Origin: Oceanospirillum sanctuarii
GTDB lineage: Bacteria > Pseudomonadota > Gammaproteobacteria > Pseudomonadales > Halomonadaceae
Length of the DNA: 64,000 bases
Direction of reading: 5' to 3'
NCBI RefSeq assembly: GCF_002150805.1
Contig: NZ_MTBA01000003.1
Span: forward strand, 372,001 to 436,000
Shown: positions 34,210 to 44,495 of the stretch, piece by piece
Numbering within the stretch: position 1 is the stretch's first letter
Layout: each line of letters starts with the position of its first letter
The notes under the pieces: model-generated
The model's database searches: none
The model's input: only the letters and a program-made list of their open reading frames with translations
Told to the model about the DNA's origin: nothing
Program-made: the position numbers and the translations under genes

Positions 34210-37100
34210 TGATACGTCCTTTGTGCTGATTCGCTGAGCGATTTATCGATCTGGTCGCTTAATCGCAGCGCCTTAAGTAGCGTCAGAATATTCTGCTCGC
34301 TGGCAAAATTCAGATTAACCGGCTGAGATTCTTCCCGGTTCTCACCCCGGATCTTAAGTACAGCGGTCAGTTGTCCGCTCTCTTCCATCTCAACATCACC
34401 CTGCAGAAGATCATAATGCAGCTGGTTAAGATGCTTTAACTGACTGGCAAGAACCGGTTGCTGTTGCAACATCGCCTGCCAGGCTGGGTTATCCTTTAGA
34501 ATAATTTCACCGGTTTCACTTTTAACCTGCCCATTACGAATAGCGATACCCTTATCGCTGAGCAGAACCGGTAGTTTACCATTCAGCAGCCCGGTTACCT
34601 TGATCTGTTTCTCGCCAAGGGCAATCAGCTGGCTCAGATCCAACTTATCCAAGATCAGGTCTGATGCCTGATCCGAAGGAAATGGATACGTCATCTCTGC
34701 CATCCAAATTCGACCACCCAAGGTAGATGCTGAAAAATCACTCATACTGCCTGAAAGGGAGTCTTTTCCTTCAATCAGATGTCCGCTGGCATTCAGATCT
34801 GCTTTCAGGCCGGTAAGTTCCACGCCCGCAAAGACTCTGTCGATATTGAGCGTAGTAGGCTGCAGATCGATATCACCGTCGGCAAGCTTCAGATTTAACG
34901 GCAGATCGACATTGCTGAATTCATAACCCTTGGCTTCACCGGTCAGTTTGCTCAGGTTTAAAACCACTGAGGAGGCTATCTGTTCCAACAACTGATCGGG
35001 CGACGATACCGGAGAGCTCAGAGCTTTTTTGGCTAACTGATTGTCTGCCTGAAGACTAATTCGTCCATCGGTAATCCGGGTTCCTGCTGGCAGAACTAGC
35101 CATTCAGGAACGCGTGCCAGCTCGACCTCAGCTGCAACCTCATTGAGAACCTCATCATCGACAATCCGCGTGTTCACCGAAAACTCAGGTAAAAGACTGA
35201 TTGGCGAACTTGCCAGCGTTGCAGTTCTGGCGGAAGCATCGATCAGTTTCCAGTTAAAATGCCCTGCGACGCTGTTGATGACCGTATCAACACTCAGATC
35301 CGATAAGCGGCCAGCCAACTCCAGGTCCGCCTGATACGGCACACGGGCATTTCGCTTAAGCCCCGGATACCGCACAAAAGCTTCGCCCTGCCCCTGATGC
35401 GCAAACTGCCAATGGCCACTTTGGGTAAACGGCTGCTGAAGCTCGACCGACCAACGACCACCATGCTGGAAAAGCGGAATTTCAAGACGGGAAGGAGCCC
35501 AAAGCACCGCATCATCGTTAGGGGCTGGCAGCAATGTGAACTCGCTGTTTGAGATATCCAAGCGAACATTCTGAAGCCAGGATAGAGCAATGTCCTGATC
35601 TGGTTTTGGCGTAAACACAGACGCCAGCTCCAGTCCGATGTCAGCATTCATGCCCAGGTTCAGTGAAAACTGCCTCGACTGATTAGCAAACAGAGGCTGA
35701 GGTTTAAGCTCTGCTTTCAGCTTACTTTCTATGCCAAAAGCCAGTTTTTCAGGTGTCAGTTTTATCTGAGGCAATAGCAGTTGAAACGCTATCGAGTTTG
35801 ATGCCTTTGGTTGCCAACCCAGCTCCAGACCAGACAGATCCATAGCCTTAGAAATCAGATCCGCACGTATAACGTCTTTCAGCTTAAGACTCAGTCGTCC
35901 GCCCTGACGAAGAGCATCTTTATCGAGACCTTTCAGCCAATGATGCAGCCCAGAATCCTGCGGCAGGTTGAATAAGGCAGTAACGCAGTTTCCGGAAAGA
36001 TCCTGAATCAGCTCTTTTCCGGGATTAAATCGAACCTGCTCTGACCCTGTCTCAGAGATACGGTATCCAAGGGAAAGCGTTCGCGGCACAAAAGAGAACT
36101 TGCAGACCTCTGTTGCTCCGGAATCAACAGCCCTAAGATCAAATGCAGGAAGACTGACCGCAATATCCGCCTTCTGTGCCTGCATCTGCAGGACCAATCT
36201 TGCATCATAATCTATAGGCTTCAGGCCGTATTGATCGACCTGAGACCTCAGCTCTTCAAAGGAGCTTTTTAGTGGAATCCATAGCGGAAGTTTGAACGCA
36301 TCAGGAGATAACTGATCCAGTTGTTTTAAGGTCAGGCTTAACTGGTGATCCTGCGGACTCAGGCGCAGCCTGAAATCCAGATTTGCATCGCGTCTATCTG
36401 ATTCATTTCGGGAACTGAAACTCAACTGCCAGTACGGCTGACCATTTTTATAACCCGGATCACCACTGAAATACTTGGCGCTGATGGTATGTTTCAGCGG
36501 CACACCGTGGAGATCCAAAGACCTGATGGTCATTGTTTGCAGCTGATACTGCTTTCGGAATGATTCGAGCTGAGCAAACAGGGAATCGACCTGTTTCAGA
36601 TACTCGCCATAAGCTTTCTGAAAACTCAGCTCCTGACTCAATAGCAATTCTGCAGCGGTCTGATGCGGTTCGCCCGGAACAGATGGCTTTGCAACGTCTT
36701 CAACCGGAGCTACTGGATCCGGTACTTTAACCTCTGAATCATCGGAAGTTTGCGTCGCAGGCAAAAACTCCGGTAGCTGATCCGGTAAGCGGATCGTCAG
36801 TCGCTCGATAATAAGATCGCCGCTAGAAGGCCAGTTCACGCCCTGAATCTGAAGTTGACTGTTATTCGGTCCGGACAGAGTCAGCTGATGAAGCCGCTGC
36901 CAGCTTTTCAGCTCGATAGTATCCAGATGCAAACTATTTGCCGGTAAGCCTGCAACAGGCTCAGAAAGCAGATATTGATTGATAAAGGGGGGAAGCCAGC
37001 GGTCATGGCTATAAGCCAGAACCGCCAGCAGTAGGATCAGAAAGAGAAACAGACTCAGCAAAGAAGCCGAACCCATAATCAGAAGGCGCTGGAACCGCAT
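34206..37100 (-). CDS. ydbH: YdbH family AsmA-like intermembrane phospholipid transport protein
   Basis: A 964-residue protein with one N-terminal transmembrane helix (about residues 10-30) and a very long beta-rich periplasmic region, the pattern of AsmA-like bridge proteins (TamB, YhdP, YdbH). The C-terminal part contains the DUF748-type segment (GDIDLQPTTLNIDRVFAGVELTG-like, then QLTAVLKIRGENREE). In E. coli YdbH is partly redundant with TamB and YhdP in moving phospholipid to the outer membrane. GGAGAG precedes the ATG at 37100. It heads ydbH-ynbE-ydbL. Confidence 0.93.
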   Translation of the reverse strand: MRFQRLLIMGSASLLSLFLFLILLLAVLAYSHDRWLPPFINQYLLSEPVAGLPANSLHLDTIELKSWQRLHQLTLSGPNNSQLQIQGVNWPSSGDLIIERLTIRLPDQLPEFLPATQTSDDSEVKVPDPVAPVEDVAKPSVPGEPHQTAAELLLSQELSFQKAYGEYLKQVDSLFAQLESFRKQYQLQTMTIRSLDLHGVPLKHTISAKYFSGDPGYKNGQPYWQLSFSSRNESDRRDANLDFRLRLSPQDHQLSLTLKQLDQLSPDAFKLPLWIPLKSSFEELRSQVDQYGLKPIDYDARLVLQMQAQKADIAVSLPAFDLRAVDSGATEVCKFSFVPRTLSLGYRISETGSEQVRFNPGKELIQDLSGNCVTALFNLPQDSGLHHWLKGLDKDALRQGGRLSLKLKDVIRADLISKAMDLSGLELGWQPKASNSIAFQLLLPQIKLTPEKLAFGIESKLKAELKPQPLFANQSRQFSLNLGMNADIGLELASVFTPKPDQDIALSWLQNVRLDISNSEFTLLPAPNDDAVLWAPSRLEIPLFQHGGRWSVELQQPFTQSGHWQFAHQGQGEAFVRYPGLKRNARVPYQADLELAGRLSDLSVDTVINSVAGHFNWKLIDASARTATLASSPISLLPEFSVNTRIVDDEVLNEVAAEVELARVPEWLVLPAGTRITDGRISLQADNQLAKKALSSPVSSPDQLLEQIASSVVLNLSKLTGEAKGYEFSNVDLPLNLKLADGDIDLQPTTLNIDRVFAGVELTGLKADLNASGHLIEGKDSLSGSMSDFSASTLGGRIWMAEMTYPFPSDQASDLILDKLDLSQLIALGEKQIKVTGLLNGKLPVLLSDKGIAIRNGQVKSETGEIILKDNPAWQAMLQQQPVLASQLKHLNQLHYDLLQGDVEMEESGQLTAVLKIRGENREESQPVNLNFASEQNILTLLKALRLSDQIDKSLSESAQRTYQ

Positions 37101-37141
37101 CTGAAAAACTCTCCTGTCCCTAGGATAGAAGCGAGCTGCGC

Positions 37142-37915
37142 TTAAAGGCGCATCTCAATGCCCTGAGCCGCCATAAAGGCTTTGGCTTCAGGGATGGTGT
37201 ATTCGCCAAAGTGGAAAATACTGGCGGCCAGCACCGCATCAGCATGACCTTCGGTAACACCATCTGCCAGATGCTGCAGATTACCGACACCACCGGATGC
37301 GATTACAGGGATCGGAATCGCGTTGCTGATAGTACGAGTGACATCCAGATCAAAACCGTTTTTGGTGCCGTCACGATCCATGCTGGTGAGCAGAATTTCA
37401 CCGGCACCAAATTCGTTCATCTTAATCGCCCATTCCACCGCATCGATACCGGTCGGTTTGCGACCACCGTGAGTGAAGATCTCCCAACGGCCCGGCTCAC
37501 CTTCTGCGCTAACACGCTTGCAGTCGATCGCCACAACGATGCACTGGCTGCCGAAACGCTCAGCCGCTTCACGGACAAAATCCGGGTTAAATACTGCTGC
37601 CGTGTTAATGCCTACCTTATCAGCACCGGCATTCAACATACGGCGGATATCTTCGCAGGTACGGATGCCGCCACCAACGGTCAGCGGGATAAAGACCTCA
37701 CTGGCGATCTCTTCCACCATGTGAACGGTAGTGCCACGGTCTTCGTTACTGGCGGTGATATCCAGAAAAGTGATCTCATCCGCGCCTTGTTCGTTATAGC
37801 GTTTGGCAACCTCAACCGGGTTACCGGCGTCACGGATATCAACAAAGTTCACGCCCTTAACAACGCGGCCTTTATCCACATCCAGACAAGGAATAATTCG
37901 TTTTGCCAGTGCCAT
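37142..37915 (-). CDS. hisF: Imidazole glycerol phosphate synthase subunit HisF
   Basis: HisF is the cyclase half of imidazole glycerol phosphate synthase. The 257-residue TIM barrel starts [21 protein letters not shown] with the catalytic Asp of CLDVD; DITAS and [10 protein letters not shown], then [14 protein letters not shown] with the second Asp, are typical. AGGAG precedes the ATG at 37915. HisH, its partner, lies 182 bp upstream. The usual hisA between them is absent. Confidence 0.97.
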   Translation of the reverse strand: MALAKRIIPCLDVDKGRVVKGVNFVDIRDAGNPVEVAKRYNEQGADEITFLDITASNEDRGTTVHMVEEIASEVFIPLTVGGGIRTCEDIRRMLNAGADKVGINTAAVFNPDFVREAAERFGSQCIVVAIDCKRVSAEGEPGRWEIFTHGGRKPTGIDAVEWAIKMNEFGAGEILLTSMDRDGTKNGFDLDVTRTISNAIPIPVIASGGVGNLQHLADGVTEGHADAVLAASIFHFGEYTIPEAKAFMAAQGIEMRL

Positions 37916-38000
37916 GATTGGCTCCTGTTTTCTTAAATCCAAAGTGATGAAACGACTGAAGCGTTATGCCTGCCAAAAGCTGCATCGAATTTTATCTGTA

Positions 38001-38047
38001 GCCGCCATGGATGGCGGCGGGCGAAAGTTCGGTTCAGGGATGAACCG
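38001..38047. repeat. Two adjacent palindromes in the hisH-hisF gap
   Basis: GCCGCCATGGATGGCGGC (38001-38018) and CGGTTCA-GGGA-TGAACCG (38030-38047) form two hairpins in the place where hisA normally lies. They look like an intergenic repeat element of the REP type. Confidence 0.75.
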
Positions 38048-38097
38048 ACGCACGCCAGATGAAATCGATAGCAGCCTTTATTGCGACAGGCGCTGAA

Positions 38098-38748
38098 TCA
38101 GGCGCTTTTACCATCCCATTCAGCAAAGTTCTTCAGTAGTTGCAGACCCGCATCGTGACTCTTCTCCGGGTGAAACTGCACGGCAACAACGTTTTCGTGT
38201 GCCAGCGCCACATGGCAGGTTTTGCCATAACGGGTTTCACCAATAACCTGAGACTGATCTGCGGCTTCTACATAGAAGCTGTGGACAAAGTAGAAGCGGG
38301 TATCATCTTCAATGCCATTCCAGATCGGATGACTACCGGTTTGCTTAACCCGGTTCCAACCCATGTGAGGCACTTTCAGCTTCTCACCGTTGTCATCCAC
38401 CAGCGGATCGCCAAAGAAACGTACATGGCCATCAAATTGACCCAGACAAGGCACACCACCATTCTCTTCACTGTCCTGCATCAGAGCCTGATAGCCGACG
38501 CAGATACCCAGGAAAGGCTTACCGGAAGCGATATTTTCCTGCACCACTTTATCCACACCCAGACGACGGATCTCCGCCATACAGTCACGAATCGCGCCCA
38601 CACCGGGCAGCACTACGTGCTCGGCATTACGGATCACTTCAGGGTCAGATGTGACAACTACTTTCTGGTCAGTCGCAACATGCTCAAGCGCTTTGGACAC
38701 CGAGTGGAGATTACCCATGCCGTAATCGATAACAGCAATAGTTTTCAT
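38098..38748 (-). CDS. hisH: Imidazole glycerol phosphate synthase subunit HisH
   Basis: HisH is the glutaminase subunit that supplies ammonia to HisF. The 216 residues carry [12 protein letters not shown], the nucleophile Cys in [12 protein letters not shown] and the HPEKSHDAG end with the catalytic His and Glu. The gene follows hisB by 21 bp. Confidence 0.97.
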   Translation of the reverse strand: MKTIAVIDYGMGNLHSVSKALEHVATDQKVVVTSDPEVIRNAEHVVLPGVGAIRDCMAEIRRLGVDKVVQENIASGKPFLGICVGYQALMQDSEENGGVPCLGQFDGHVRFFGDPLVDDNGEKLKVPHMGWNRVKQTGSHPIWNGIEDDTRFYFVHSFYVEAADQSQVIGETRYGKTCHVALAHENVVAVQFHPEKSHDAGLQLLKNFAEWDGKSA

Positions 38749-38769
38749 CGTAATTCCTTAACTGGGAGC

Positions 38770-39363
38770 TTAAAGGCTGCCTTTAGTGGATGGCATCATG
38801 CCGGCCATACGCTCATCCATGGTCAGCGCCATGCGCAGAGCACGGCCAAAGGCTTTGAAGATTGTCTCGGCCTGATGGTGAGCGTTGTAACCTTTCAGGT
38901 TATCGATGTGCAGTGTCACACCGGCATGATTCACAAAGCCATGGAAAAACTCTGAGAACAACTGAGTATCAAAACGACCAATGCTGGCTCGGGTAAAGTC
39001 AACATTCAGATCCAGCCCCGGACGACCGGAGAAATCGATCACCACGCGGGAAAGCGCTTCATCCAGTGGCACGTAAGAGTGGCCATAGCGGGTCATACCC
39101 TTCTTATCACCAACTGCCTTGGCAAAAGCCTGACCCAGGGTAATACCCAGATCTTCAACAGTATGGTGATCATCGATATGCAGATCCCCTTTGGCAACGA
39201 TATCCATATCGATCAGGCCATGACGGGCGATCTGGTCAATCATGTGCTCTAAAAAAGGAACGCCGGTGTCGATGTTCAGTTTGCCGGTGCCATCAAGATT
39301 GATAGAAACCTTAATTTGGGTTTCCAGGGTGTTACGCTCTACGCTTGCGGTACGCTCCGCCAT
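38770..39363 (-). CDS. hisB: Imidazoleglycerol-phosphate dehydratase
   Basis: A 197-residue monofunctional IGPD (no N-terminal phosphatase domain as in E. coli). [24 protein letters not shown] and the second metal motif [17 protein letters not shown] ([15 protein letters not shown]) are present. The ATG at 39363 has CGGAG upstream; the frame is open to 39393. First gene of hisB-hisH-hisF. Confidence 0.96.
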   Translation of the reverse strand: MAERTASVERNTLETQIKVSINLDGTGKLNIDTGVPFLEHMIDQIARHGLIDMDIVAKGDLHIDDHHTVEDLGITLGQAFAKAVGDKKGMTRYGHSYVPLDEALSRVVIDFSGRPGLDLNVDFTRASIGRFDTQLFSEFFHGFVNHAGVTLHIDNLKGYNAHHQAETIFKAFGRALRMALTMDERMAGMMPSTKGSL

Positions 39364-39586
39364 GAAGATTCTCCGGAGGGCTTTGTTATTCAAGAAAACG
39401 TGAATTATAGAGAATCTGACCTGCTATCCGCTACAATACTTCCGCAGACATCGCGCTTTATTCCACGCGCGTAATGGATCGCAACCAAGGTATCGGGTGC
39501 TATTCGGGGTCAGACCCGCCTATTATGCACCATTCAAAAGGGTTTTATGTCCAAAACCTCTTTTATCTTTCTTTCGGAGACGCTGT

Positions 39587-40033
39587 ATGCCCGTTTTATT
39601 AACAACCGTTAATGACAAGACCGATCAAGCCCGTGTTGAGCAGCTGGAAAAAATTTATGCTGATGCTCAACCCGAACGTCTGGCACAGCTTCCGAATGTC
39701 GATTCTGCGAAAAGCTTTGTAGAAAATATTCTGCAAAGTCCTGATCATACTTTCTATTGCGGACTGTTCAATGAACGCCTGATCGCAGCTTTAGTTGCCA
39801 GCCAAGATGACGACTATTGGCAGGTAAGTCATCTGTGCGTGCGCAGCGTGACCCGCCGCCGCGGTGTGGGCAGTCGCTTACTGACGTTGGTTATCGAAGC
39901 GGCACGCGCGGAAGGAAAAGCGATTCGCGTTGCAGCAGATGCGCTGATGACTCAGGATCATATTATTCTGCAACGTATGGGCTACACACTGAATGAAGCC
40001 GGTGACAACTATTTGCTGGATCTGCGCCGCTAA
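39587..40033 (+). CDS. GNAT protein of the PanZ/PanM type
   Basis: A 148-residue GNAT-fold protein. The VRSVTRRRGVGSRLL loop is the CoA-binding motif, and the pattern LEKIYADAQPERLAQLP plus FNERLIAAL closely resembles E. coli PanZ, which binds CoA and promotes maturation of PanD in pantothenate synthesis. GGAGACGCTGT precedes the ATG at 39587; the frame is open upstream. panD is not in the window, so the role is by similarity. Confidence 0.75.
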   Translation: MPVLLTTVNDKTDQARVEQLEKIYADAQPERLAQLPNVDSAKSFVENILQSPDHTFYCGLFNERLIAALVASQDDDYWQVSHLCVRSVTRRRGVGSRLLTLVIEAARAEGKAIRVAADALMTQDHIILQRMGYTLNEAGDNYLLDLRR

Positions 40034-40117
40034 CCGCGCTGATCCGCATTCAACGATTCCAAAACAAACAATCTAACTATTAACAATTGAACTATTCACA
40101 ACAGGGAAGGAATTAAC

Positions 40118-42328
40118 GTGCGACTCATTCTGAAAACCCTTCTGTATCTGGTGGGTTTTATTGTTGTGCTCCTGGCGGGCATCGCTATCTACCTGACCCA
40201 GTTCTTTGACGCCAACCAGTACAAACCCCAGATACTGGAAGCCGCTGAAAGCGCGGGAGTACCACTGGAAATCAACGGTGAACTGAACGTCACTGTTTTC
40301 CCCCGCATCGGCCTGAATATTAATGAAGTCGCCGTTAAGCTTCCCGATGAAGCCAAAACGACACTGGCCTCTGTGAATCAGGTCGCCGTATTTGTGAAGG
40401 TTATGCCTCTGTTTTCCGGCTCTGTAGAAGTTGACCGTGTCATTGTGGACAAGCTTGAAGCGGACCTGGTTGTGGATAAGTCAGGCGTCGGCAACTGGCA
40501 GGCCCTGATCCCGGAAAGCACGGAAACGGCAACAGATGCAGATTCTAAAACCGATACCGCTGCAAGCGACTCATCCGCGGACAATGCCGAAAGTTCGCCT
40601 GCAGCCCTGCCTGCCATCGCCATTGGCGGCATCGATATCACCAACGCACGACTGAGCTTTACCGACCAGCAACAGGATATGCGCTTTGCGGTTAAAGAAC
40701 TTAACTTCACCAGCGACAATGTACAGCTGGGCGAAAGCTTCCCGATTGAGTTCTCTACTCAGGTATCCAGCAGCAACCCTCAACTGGACGCAACGCTGCA
40801 ACTGAGCGCCCGTGTTCTGGCAGATCTGGACAAGCAATTGTTCCGTCTGAACAGCCTCGATCTTCAGCTAAATGCCAACTCACCACTGATTCCCGGTAAC
40901 AAAGCACAGCTGACCGTTCAGGCTGATGCAGAAGCAAATCTGCAACAGGATATGGCTCGCTTTAACGCCAGCAAGATTGGTGTAAACGGCATCAATATCG
41001 CGCTGAACACTCAGGTTAACAAACTGACAACAGCTCCTGCGGTTAAAGGTGATCTTAAAATCAGCCAGTTCAACCTGAAAGAAACTCTGGCGCAACTTGA
41101 GATCGCATTGCCTGAGATGGCGCGAAAGGATGCAATGAACGCTCTGGCTCTGTCTGCTAATTTTGAAGCATCCACAGAAGCCGCAGCGATTAAAGACCTT
41201 CTGATCACACTGGATGACACCACTATTAAAGGTGCAGCATCCGTGCAACTCGCGAATCAGGCCATTGTCGCTCAGCTGGATATCGACAAGCTCAACGCAG
41301 ATAGCTACTTGCCGCCGGTGAAAGAGGAAGAGGCCGCGGCTGAAGAAACAGCACCTGCTGAGCCTGCACCGGAAACAGACCTGCTGCCAGTTGAGCTGAT
41401 CAAAACCCTGAACGCGGATGCCAAAATCAACCTGAATCAGCTAACCATCAAAAAGCTGGATATCTCAGACATTCAACTGGCTGTCACCGCGAAAGACGGC
41501 GTTGTGGATCTGAGTAAGGCAAACGCCAAGCTCTATGATGGCAGCATCACCAATACTGCCCGACTGGATGTTCGTCCGACACCTCTGACCATCAGCTTTA
41601 AACACGCGACTTCTGGTGTACAAATCACGCCGATTTTGGCACAGATGGTTGAGTTCGAAGACGTGACGGGGGCCGTTAACGCAAGTGCCAACTTCACGAC
41701 CAAAACCAACCGTGTCTCTACCTTGATGAGCAACCTGAACGGCAAGGTTGATTTTGATATCCGTAACGGTGCTTTCCTGGGTACCAATCTGGCTAAAGAG
41801 ATGTGTAGCGCCCTGGGCGATGCGAAAAGCGCCCAATGGTCGCCAAATACTAACTTTACCTCTCTTAAAGGCAGCATGGTCTTTAAAAATGGTGTCGGTC
41901 AGAACAAGGATATGACCATAGCAACCCCTGGCATCCTGTTGACCGGTTACGGCAACCTGAACCTGCCAAAGGAAACCTTTGCCTACAATATGGGCGCACA
42001 GATCACTGACGCTAACGACAAGGTATGCACCGTTAAGAGCAACTTTAAAGCCGTACGCTGGCCTGTAGCCTGTAAAGGCAGTTATGGTACGCCCTTTGAC
42101 ATCAATTGCGGGCTCGATAGCAGTGCAATCGGCGACACCATCGCTAAGATTGCAGAAGCAGAGGCCAAAGCCGCTCTTGATGCAGAAAAAGCACGCCTGA
42201 AAGCTGAAGCCGATGCAGAAAAAGCTCGCCTTGAAGCAGAGGCTAAAGCGAAACTTGAAGCAGAGAAAGCTGCAGCCCGCAAAAAAGCAGAGGAAGCCGC
42301 CAAGAAGAAACTGAAAAGTCTCTTCTGA
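40118..42328 (+). CDS. AsmA family protein
   Basis: A 736-residue AsmA protein with an N-terminal helix (LLYLVGFIVVLLAGIAIYL), the AsmA region (YKPQILEAAESAGVPLEINGELNV) and a C-terminal AsmA_2 part with TSLKGSMVFKNGV and LLTGYGNLNLPKETF. The last 60 residues are a highly charged Ala/Glu/Lys coiled coil, unusual for AsmA. GTG at 40118 has AGGGAAGGA upstream. AsmA-like proteins are thought to act in envelope lipid homeostasis. The gene ends at a terminator at 42398. Confidence 0.93.
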   Translation: MRLILKTLLYLVGFIVVLLAGIAIYLTQFFDANQYKPQILEAAESAGVPLEINGELNVTVFPRIGLNINEVAVKLPDEAKTTLASVNQVAVFVKVMPLFSGSVEVDRVIVDKLEADLVVDKSGVGNWQALIPESTETATDADSKTDTAASDSSADNAESSPAALPAIAIGGIDITNARLSFTDQQQDMRFAVKELNFTSDNVQLGESFPIEFSTQVSSSNPQLDATLQLSARVLADLDKQLFRLNSLDLQLNANSPLIPGNKAQLTVQADAEANLQQDMARFNASKIGVNGINIALNTQVNKLTTAPAVKGDLKISQFNLKETLAQLEIALPEMARKDAMNALALSANFEASTEAAAIKDLLITLDDTTIKGAASVQLANQAIVAQLDIDKLNADSYLPPVKEEEAAAEETAPAEPAPETDLLPVELIKTLNADAKINLNQLTIKKLDISDIQLAVTAKDGVVDLSKANAKLYDGSITNTARLDVRPTPLTISFKHATSGVQITPILAQMVEFEDVTGAVNASANFTTKTNRVSTLMSNLNGKVDFDIRNGAFLGTNLAKEMCSALGDAKSAQWSPNTNFTSLKGSMVFKNGVGQNKDMTIATPGILLTGYGNLNLPKETFAYNMGAQITDANDKVCTVKSNFKAVRWPVACKGSYGTPFDINCGLDSSAIGDTIAKIAEAEAKAALDAEKARLKAEADAEKARLEAEAKAKLEAEKAAARKKAEEAAKKKLKSLF

Positions 42329-42397
42329 TAAACATGTGTAGGCTACCTGACTGGTTTGATCAGATAGCCTGCTCAGTTACAATATCTAAAACCTAGC

Positions 42398-42424
42398 AAA
42401 AGGGTCGGTCATACCGACCCTTTT
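42398..42424 (+). terminator. Terminator of the AsmA gene
   Basis: AAAAGGGTCGGT and ACCGACCCTTTT form a 12-bp stem around a CAT loop with TTTTCT after it. Confidence 0.9.
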
Positions 42425-42475
42425 CTATAACTACCCACAACGTGCGATCAAACCTACGTTCACAGGTATTCAATC

Positions 42476-43525
42476 TTGGATCTGTCTGTAAAGCCTCATA
42501 CTGCGGAACTCATCTCCACTGCCATCCTTGACTGGTATGACGAGAACGGTCGTAAATCTCTGCCATGGCAGCAAGAGCGTACGGCTTATAAAGTCTGGTT
42601 ATCCGAAGTGATGCTGCAGCAAACTCAGGTCGCAACGGTTATTCCTTATTTCGAAGCCTTTATTGACCGATTTCCAACTATTGAAGCGCTGGCTAAGGCT
42701 CATATTGATGAGGTGTTGCACCTCTGGACAGGTCTTGGTTATTACGCCCGTGCACGAAATCTGCACAAATGCGCCCAGACAATTACCGAGAACTATCAGG
42801 GGAAATTTCCCGAAGATCAGGCAGCCCTAGAAGCTTTACCGGGTATCGGCCGCTCAACAGCTGCCGCTATTATTGCCCAAACCTTCGACAAGCCTGCAGC
42901 CATTCTCGATGGCAACGTCAAACGCCTGCTCGCTCGACTGCATTGTGTTCCCGGATGGCCCGGACAGAGTCAAACACTGAAAGCACTCTGGCAATTAGCG
43001 GAACACTATACGCCTCCAACCCGCTGTCAGGCGTACACTCAGGCGGTAATGGACATGGGCGCTATGGTCTGCACCCGCCGAAATCCGAAATGCGATCTCT
43101 GCCCGATTGAGAAATGGTGCGCCGCGCGAAGCACTGCCAGCCAGCATGATTTCCCGAATTCCAAACCAAAGAAAACCAATCCGGTTCGCCAAAGTATTCT
43201 TTTCGTGCTGCAAACTCCTGATGGAAACTGCTTGCTTTTGCAACGACCACCAACAGGTATCTGGGGCGGGCTCTGGAGCTTACCCGATGCCAGCGAAACA
43301 GAAGGCTTACTGGACGCTTTACCCCATAAGTATGATGCAGAGAAGCTTGAACATAAATTCTCCCACTTCACTCTTGAAGCCGAGATTCGCATCTGCCATC
43401 TGAATAAAGACCAGCTAAGAAAGCTGGAACAAAATATTCGTGAAGAAAGGCATCGCTGGTACAACCCTCAACAGCCCGATAGTATCGGCCTGCCAGGGCC
43501 TATTCATAAACTGCTCCACCGTTAA
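42476..43525 (+). CDS. mutY: A/G-specific adenine glycosylase
   Basis: MutY removes adenine mispaired with 8-oxoguanine. The 349-residue protein has the HhH-GPD region (LPGIGRSTAAAIIAQTF), the catalytic Asp in ILDGNVKRLL, the Fe-S cluster cysteines (CTRRNPKCDLCPIEKWC) and a C-terminal NUDIX-like part (GIWGGLWSLPD). The start is TTG at 42476, as no ATG or GTG lies in frame upstream. It is followed by yggX as in most gammaproteobacteria. Confidence 0.96.
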   Translation: MDLSVKPHTAELISTAILDWYDENGRKSLPWQQERTAYKVWLSEVMLQQTQVATVIPYFEAFIDRFPTIEALAKAHIDEVLHLWTGLGYYARARNLHKCAQTITENYQGKFPEDQAALEALPGIGRSTAAAIIAQTFDKPAAILDGNVKRLLARLHCVPGWPGQSQTLKALWQLAEHYTPPTRCQAYTQAVMDMGAMVCTRRNPKCDLCPIEKWCAARSTASQHDFPNSKPKKTNPVRQSILFVLQTPDGNCLLLQRPPTGIWGGLWSLPDASETEGLLDALPHKYDAEKLEHKFSHFTLEAEIRICHLNKDQLRKLEQNIREERHRWYNPQQPDSIGLPGPIHKLLHR

Positions 43526-43560
43526 CCTGACCTGCTTTATTTTATCTGGAGAAAATCACC

Positions 43561-43836
43561 ATGAGTCAGACTGTATTCTGTAAAAAATATCAGAAAGATC
43601 TCGAAGCACTAATCATCCCGCCTTTCCCCGGCGCGAAAGGTCAGGAAATTGTGCAAACCGTTTCCAAACTGGCCTGGCAGGAATGGTTGAAATACCAGAC
43701 CATGCTGATCAATGAAAAGCATCTGAACATGATGAACCCGGAATCACGGCAGTTTCTGATGGCAGAAATGGATAAATTCTTCTCAAACTCTGATGATCTT
43801 GAGCCAGTTGCCGGTTACGTCCCGCCTGAAAGTTAA
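43561..43836 (+). CDS. yggX: Probable Fe(2+)-trafficking protein YggX
   Basis: A 91-residue protein with TVFCKKYQKDLEAL, PPFPGAKGQEI and the NMMNPESRQFLMAEMDKF motif. YggX protects iron-sulfur clusters, including that of MutY. It lies 35 bp after mutY. Confidence 0.97.
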   Translation: MSQTVFCKKYQKDLEALIIPPFPGAKGQEIVQTVSKLAWQEWLKYQTMLINEKHLNMMNPESRQFLMAEMDKFFSNSDDLEPVAGYVPPES

Positions 43837-43884
43837 AAAAGCCATTAAGCGACTGTATTTTTTTAACTTTTTTTGAAAAAAGAG

Positions 43885-43913
43885 TTGACGCAAAAAAGGC
43901 TTTCCTGTTTAAT
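43885..43913 (+). promoter_or_regulatory. Promoter of the tRNA cluster
   Basis: TTGACG, 17-bp spacer, TTTAAT (43908-43913), followed by a GC-rich discriminator (ACGCCTCG) typical of stringently controlled stable-RNA promoters. The tRNA-Phe starts 11 bp after the -10. Confidence 0.85.
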
Positions 43914-43923
43914 ACGCCTCGTT

Positions 43924-43999
43924 GGCCGGATAGCTCAGTTGGTAGAGCAGAGGATTGAAAATCCTCGTGTCGGCGGTTCGATTCCGTCTCCGGCCACCA
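43924..43999 (+). tRNA. tRNA-Phe (GAA), copy 1
   Basis: A 76-nt cloverleaf with acceptor GGCCGGA/TCCGGCC, anticodon loop TTGAAAA and encoded CCA. It is followed nine bases later by tRNA-Gln. Confidence 0.97.
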
Positions 44000-44008
44000 C
44001 TCTTTTGC

Positions 44009-44083
44009 TGGGGTATCGCCAAGCGGTAAGGCACCGGTTTTTGGTATCGGCACTCCCAGGTTCGAATCCTGGTACCCCAGCCA
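44009..44083 (+). tRNA. tRNA-Gln (TTG), copy 1
   Basis: A 75-nt cloverleaf beginning TGGGGTATCGCCAAG, with anticodon TTG in the loop TTTTGGT and encoded CCA. Confidence 0.96.
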
Positions 44084-44104
44084 TCTTTGCTTCAAATCTT
44101 TATT

Positions 44105-44180
<76 letters not shown>

Positions 44181-44233
44181 TTTCAGCACTTCTTATATCT
44201 TACCCGCTGATAACTTCTTTTGAAGCATAGGCT

Positions 44234-44309
44234 GGCCGGATAGCTCAGTTGGTAGAGCAGAGGATTGAAAATCCTCGTGTCGGCGGTTCGATTCCGTCTC
44301 CGGCCACCA
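44234..44309 (+). tRNA. tRNA-Phe (GAA), copy 2
   Basis: Identical in all 76 bases to copy 1. It belongs to a 160-bp duplicated Phe-Gln block. Confidence 0.97.
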
Positions 44310-44318
44310 CTCCTTTGC

Positions 44319-44393
44319 TGGGGTATCGCCAAGCGGTAAGGCACCGGTTTTTGGTATCGGCACTCCCAGGTTCGAATCCTGGTACCCCAGCCA
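44319..44393 (+). tRNA. tRNA-Gln (TTG), copy 2
   Basis: Identical in all 75 bases to copy 1; only one base of the spacer before it differs between the copies. Confidence 0.96.
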
Positions 44394-44495
44394 TCTTCTT
44401 CTCTCAAAATATTTTCCCGGCAGCCATAAGCTTTCTTTGCGACCACCTGCATATCGCATACACTTTAAACATCACTGTTTTTCAGGCTTACCGAT

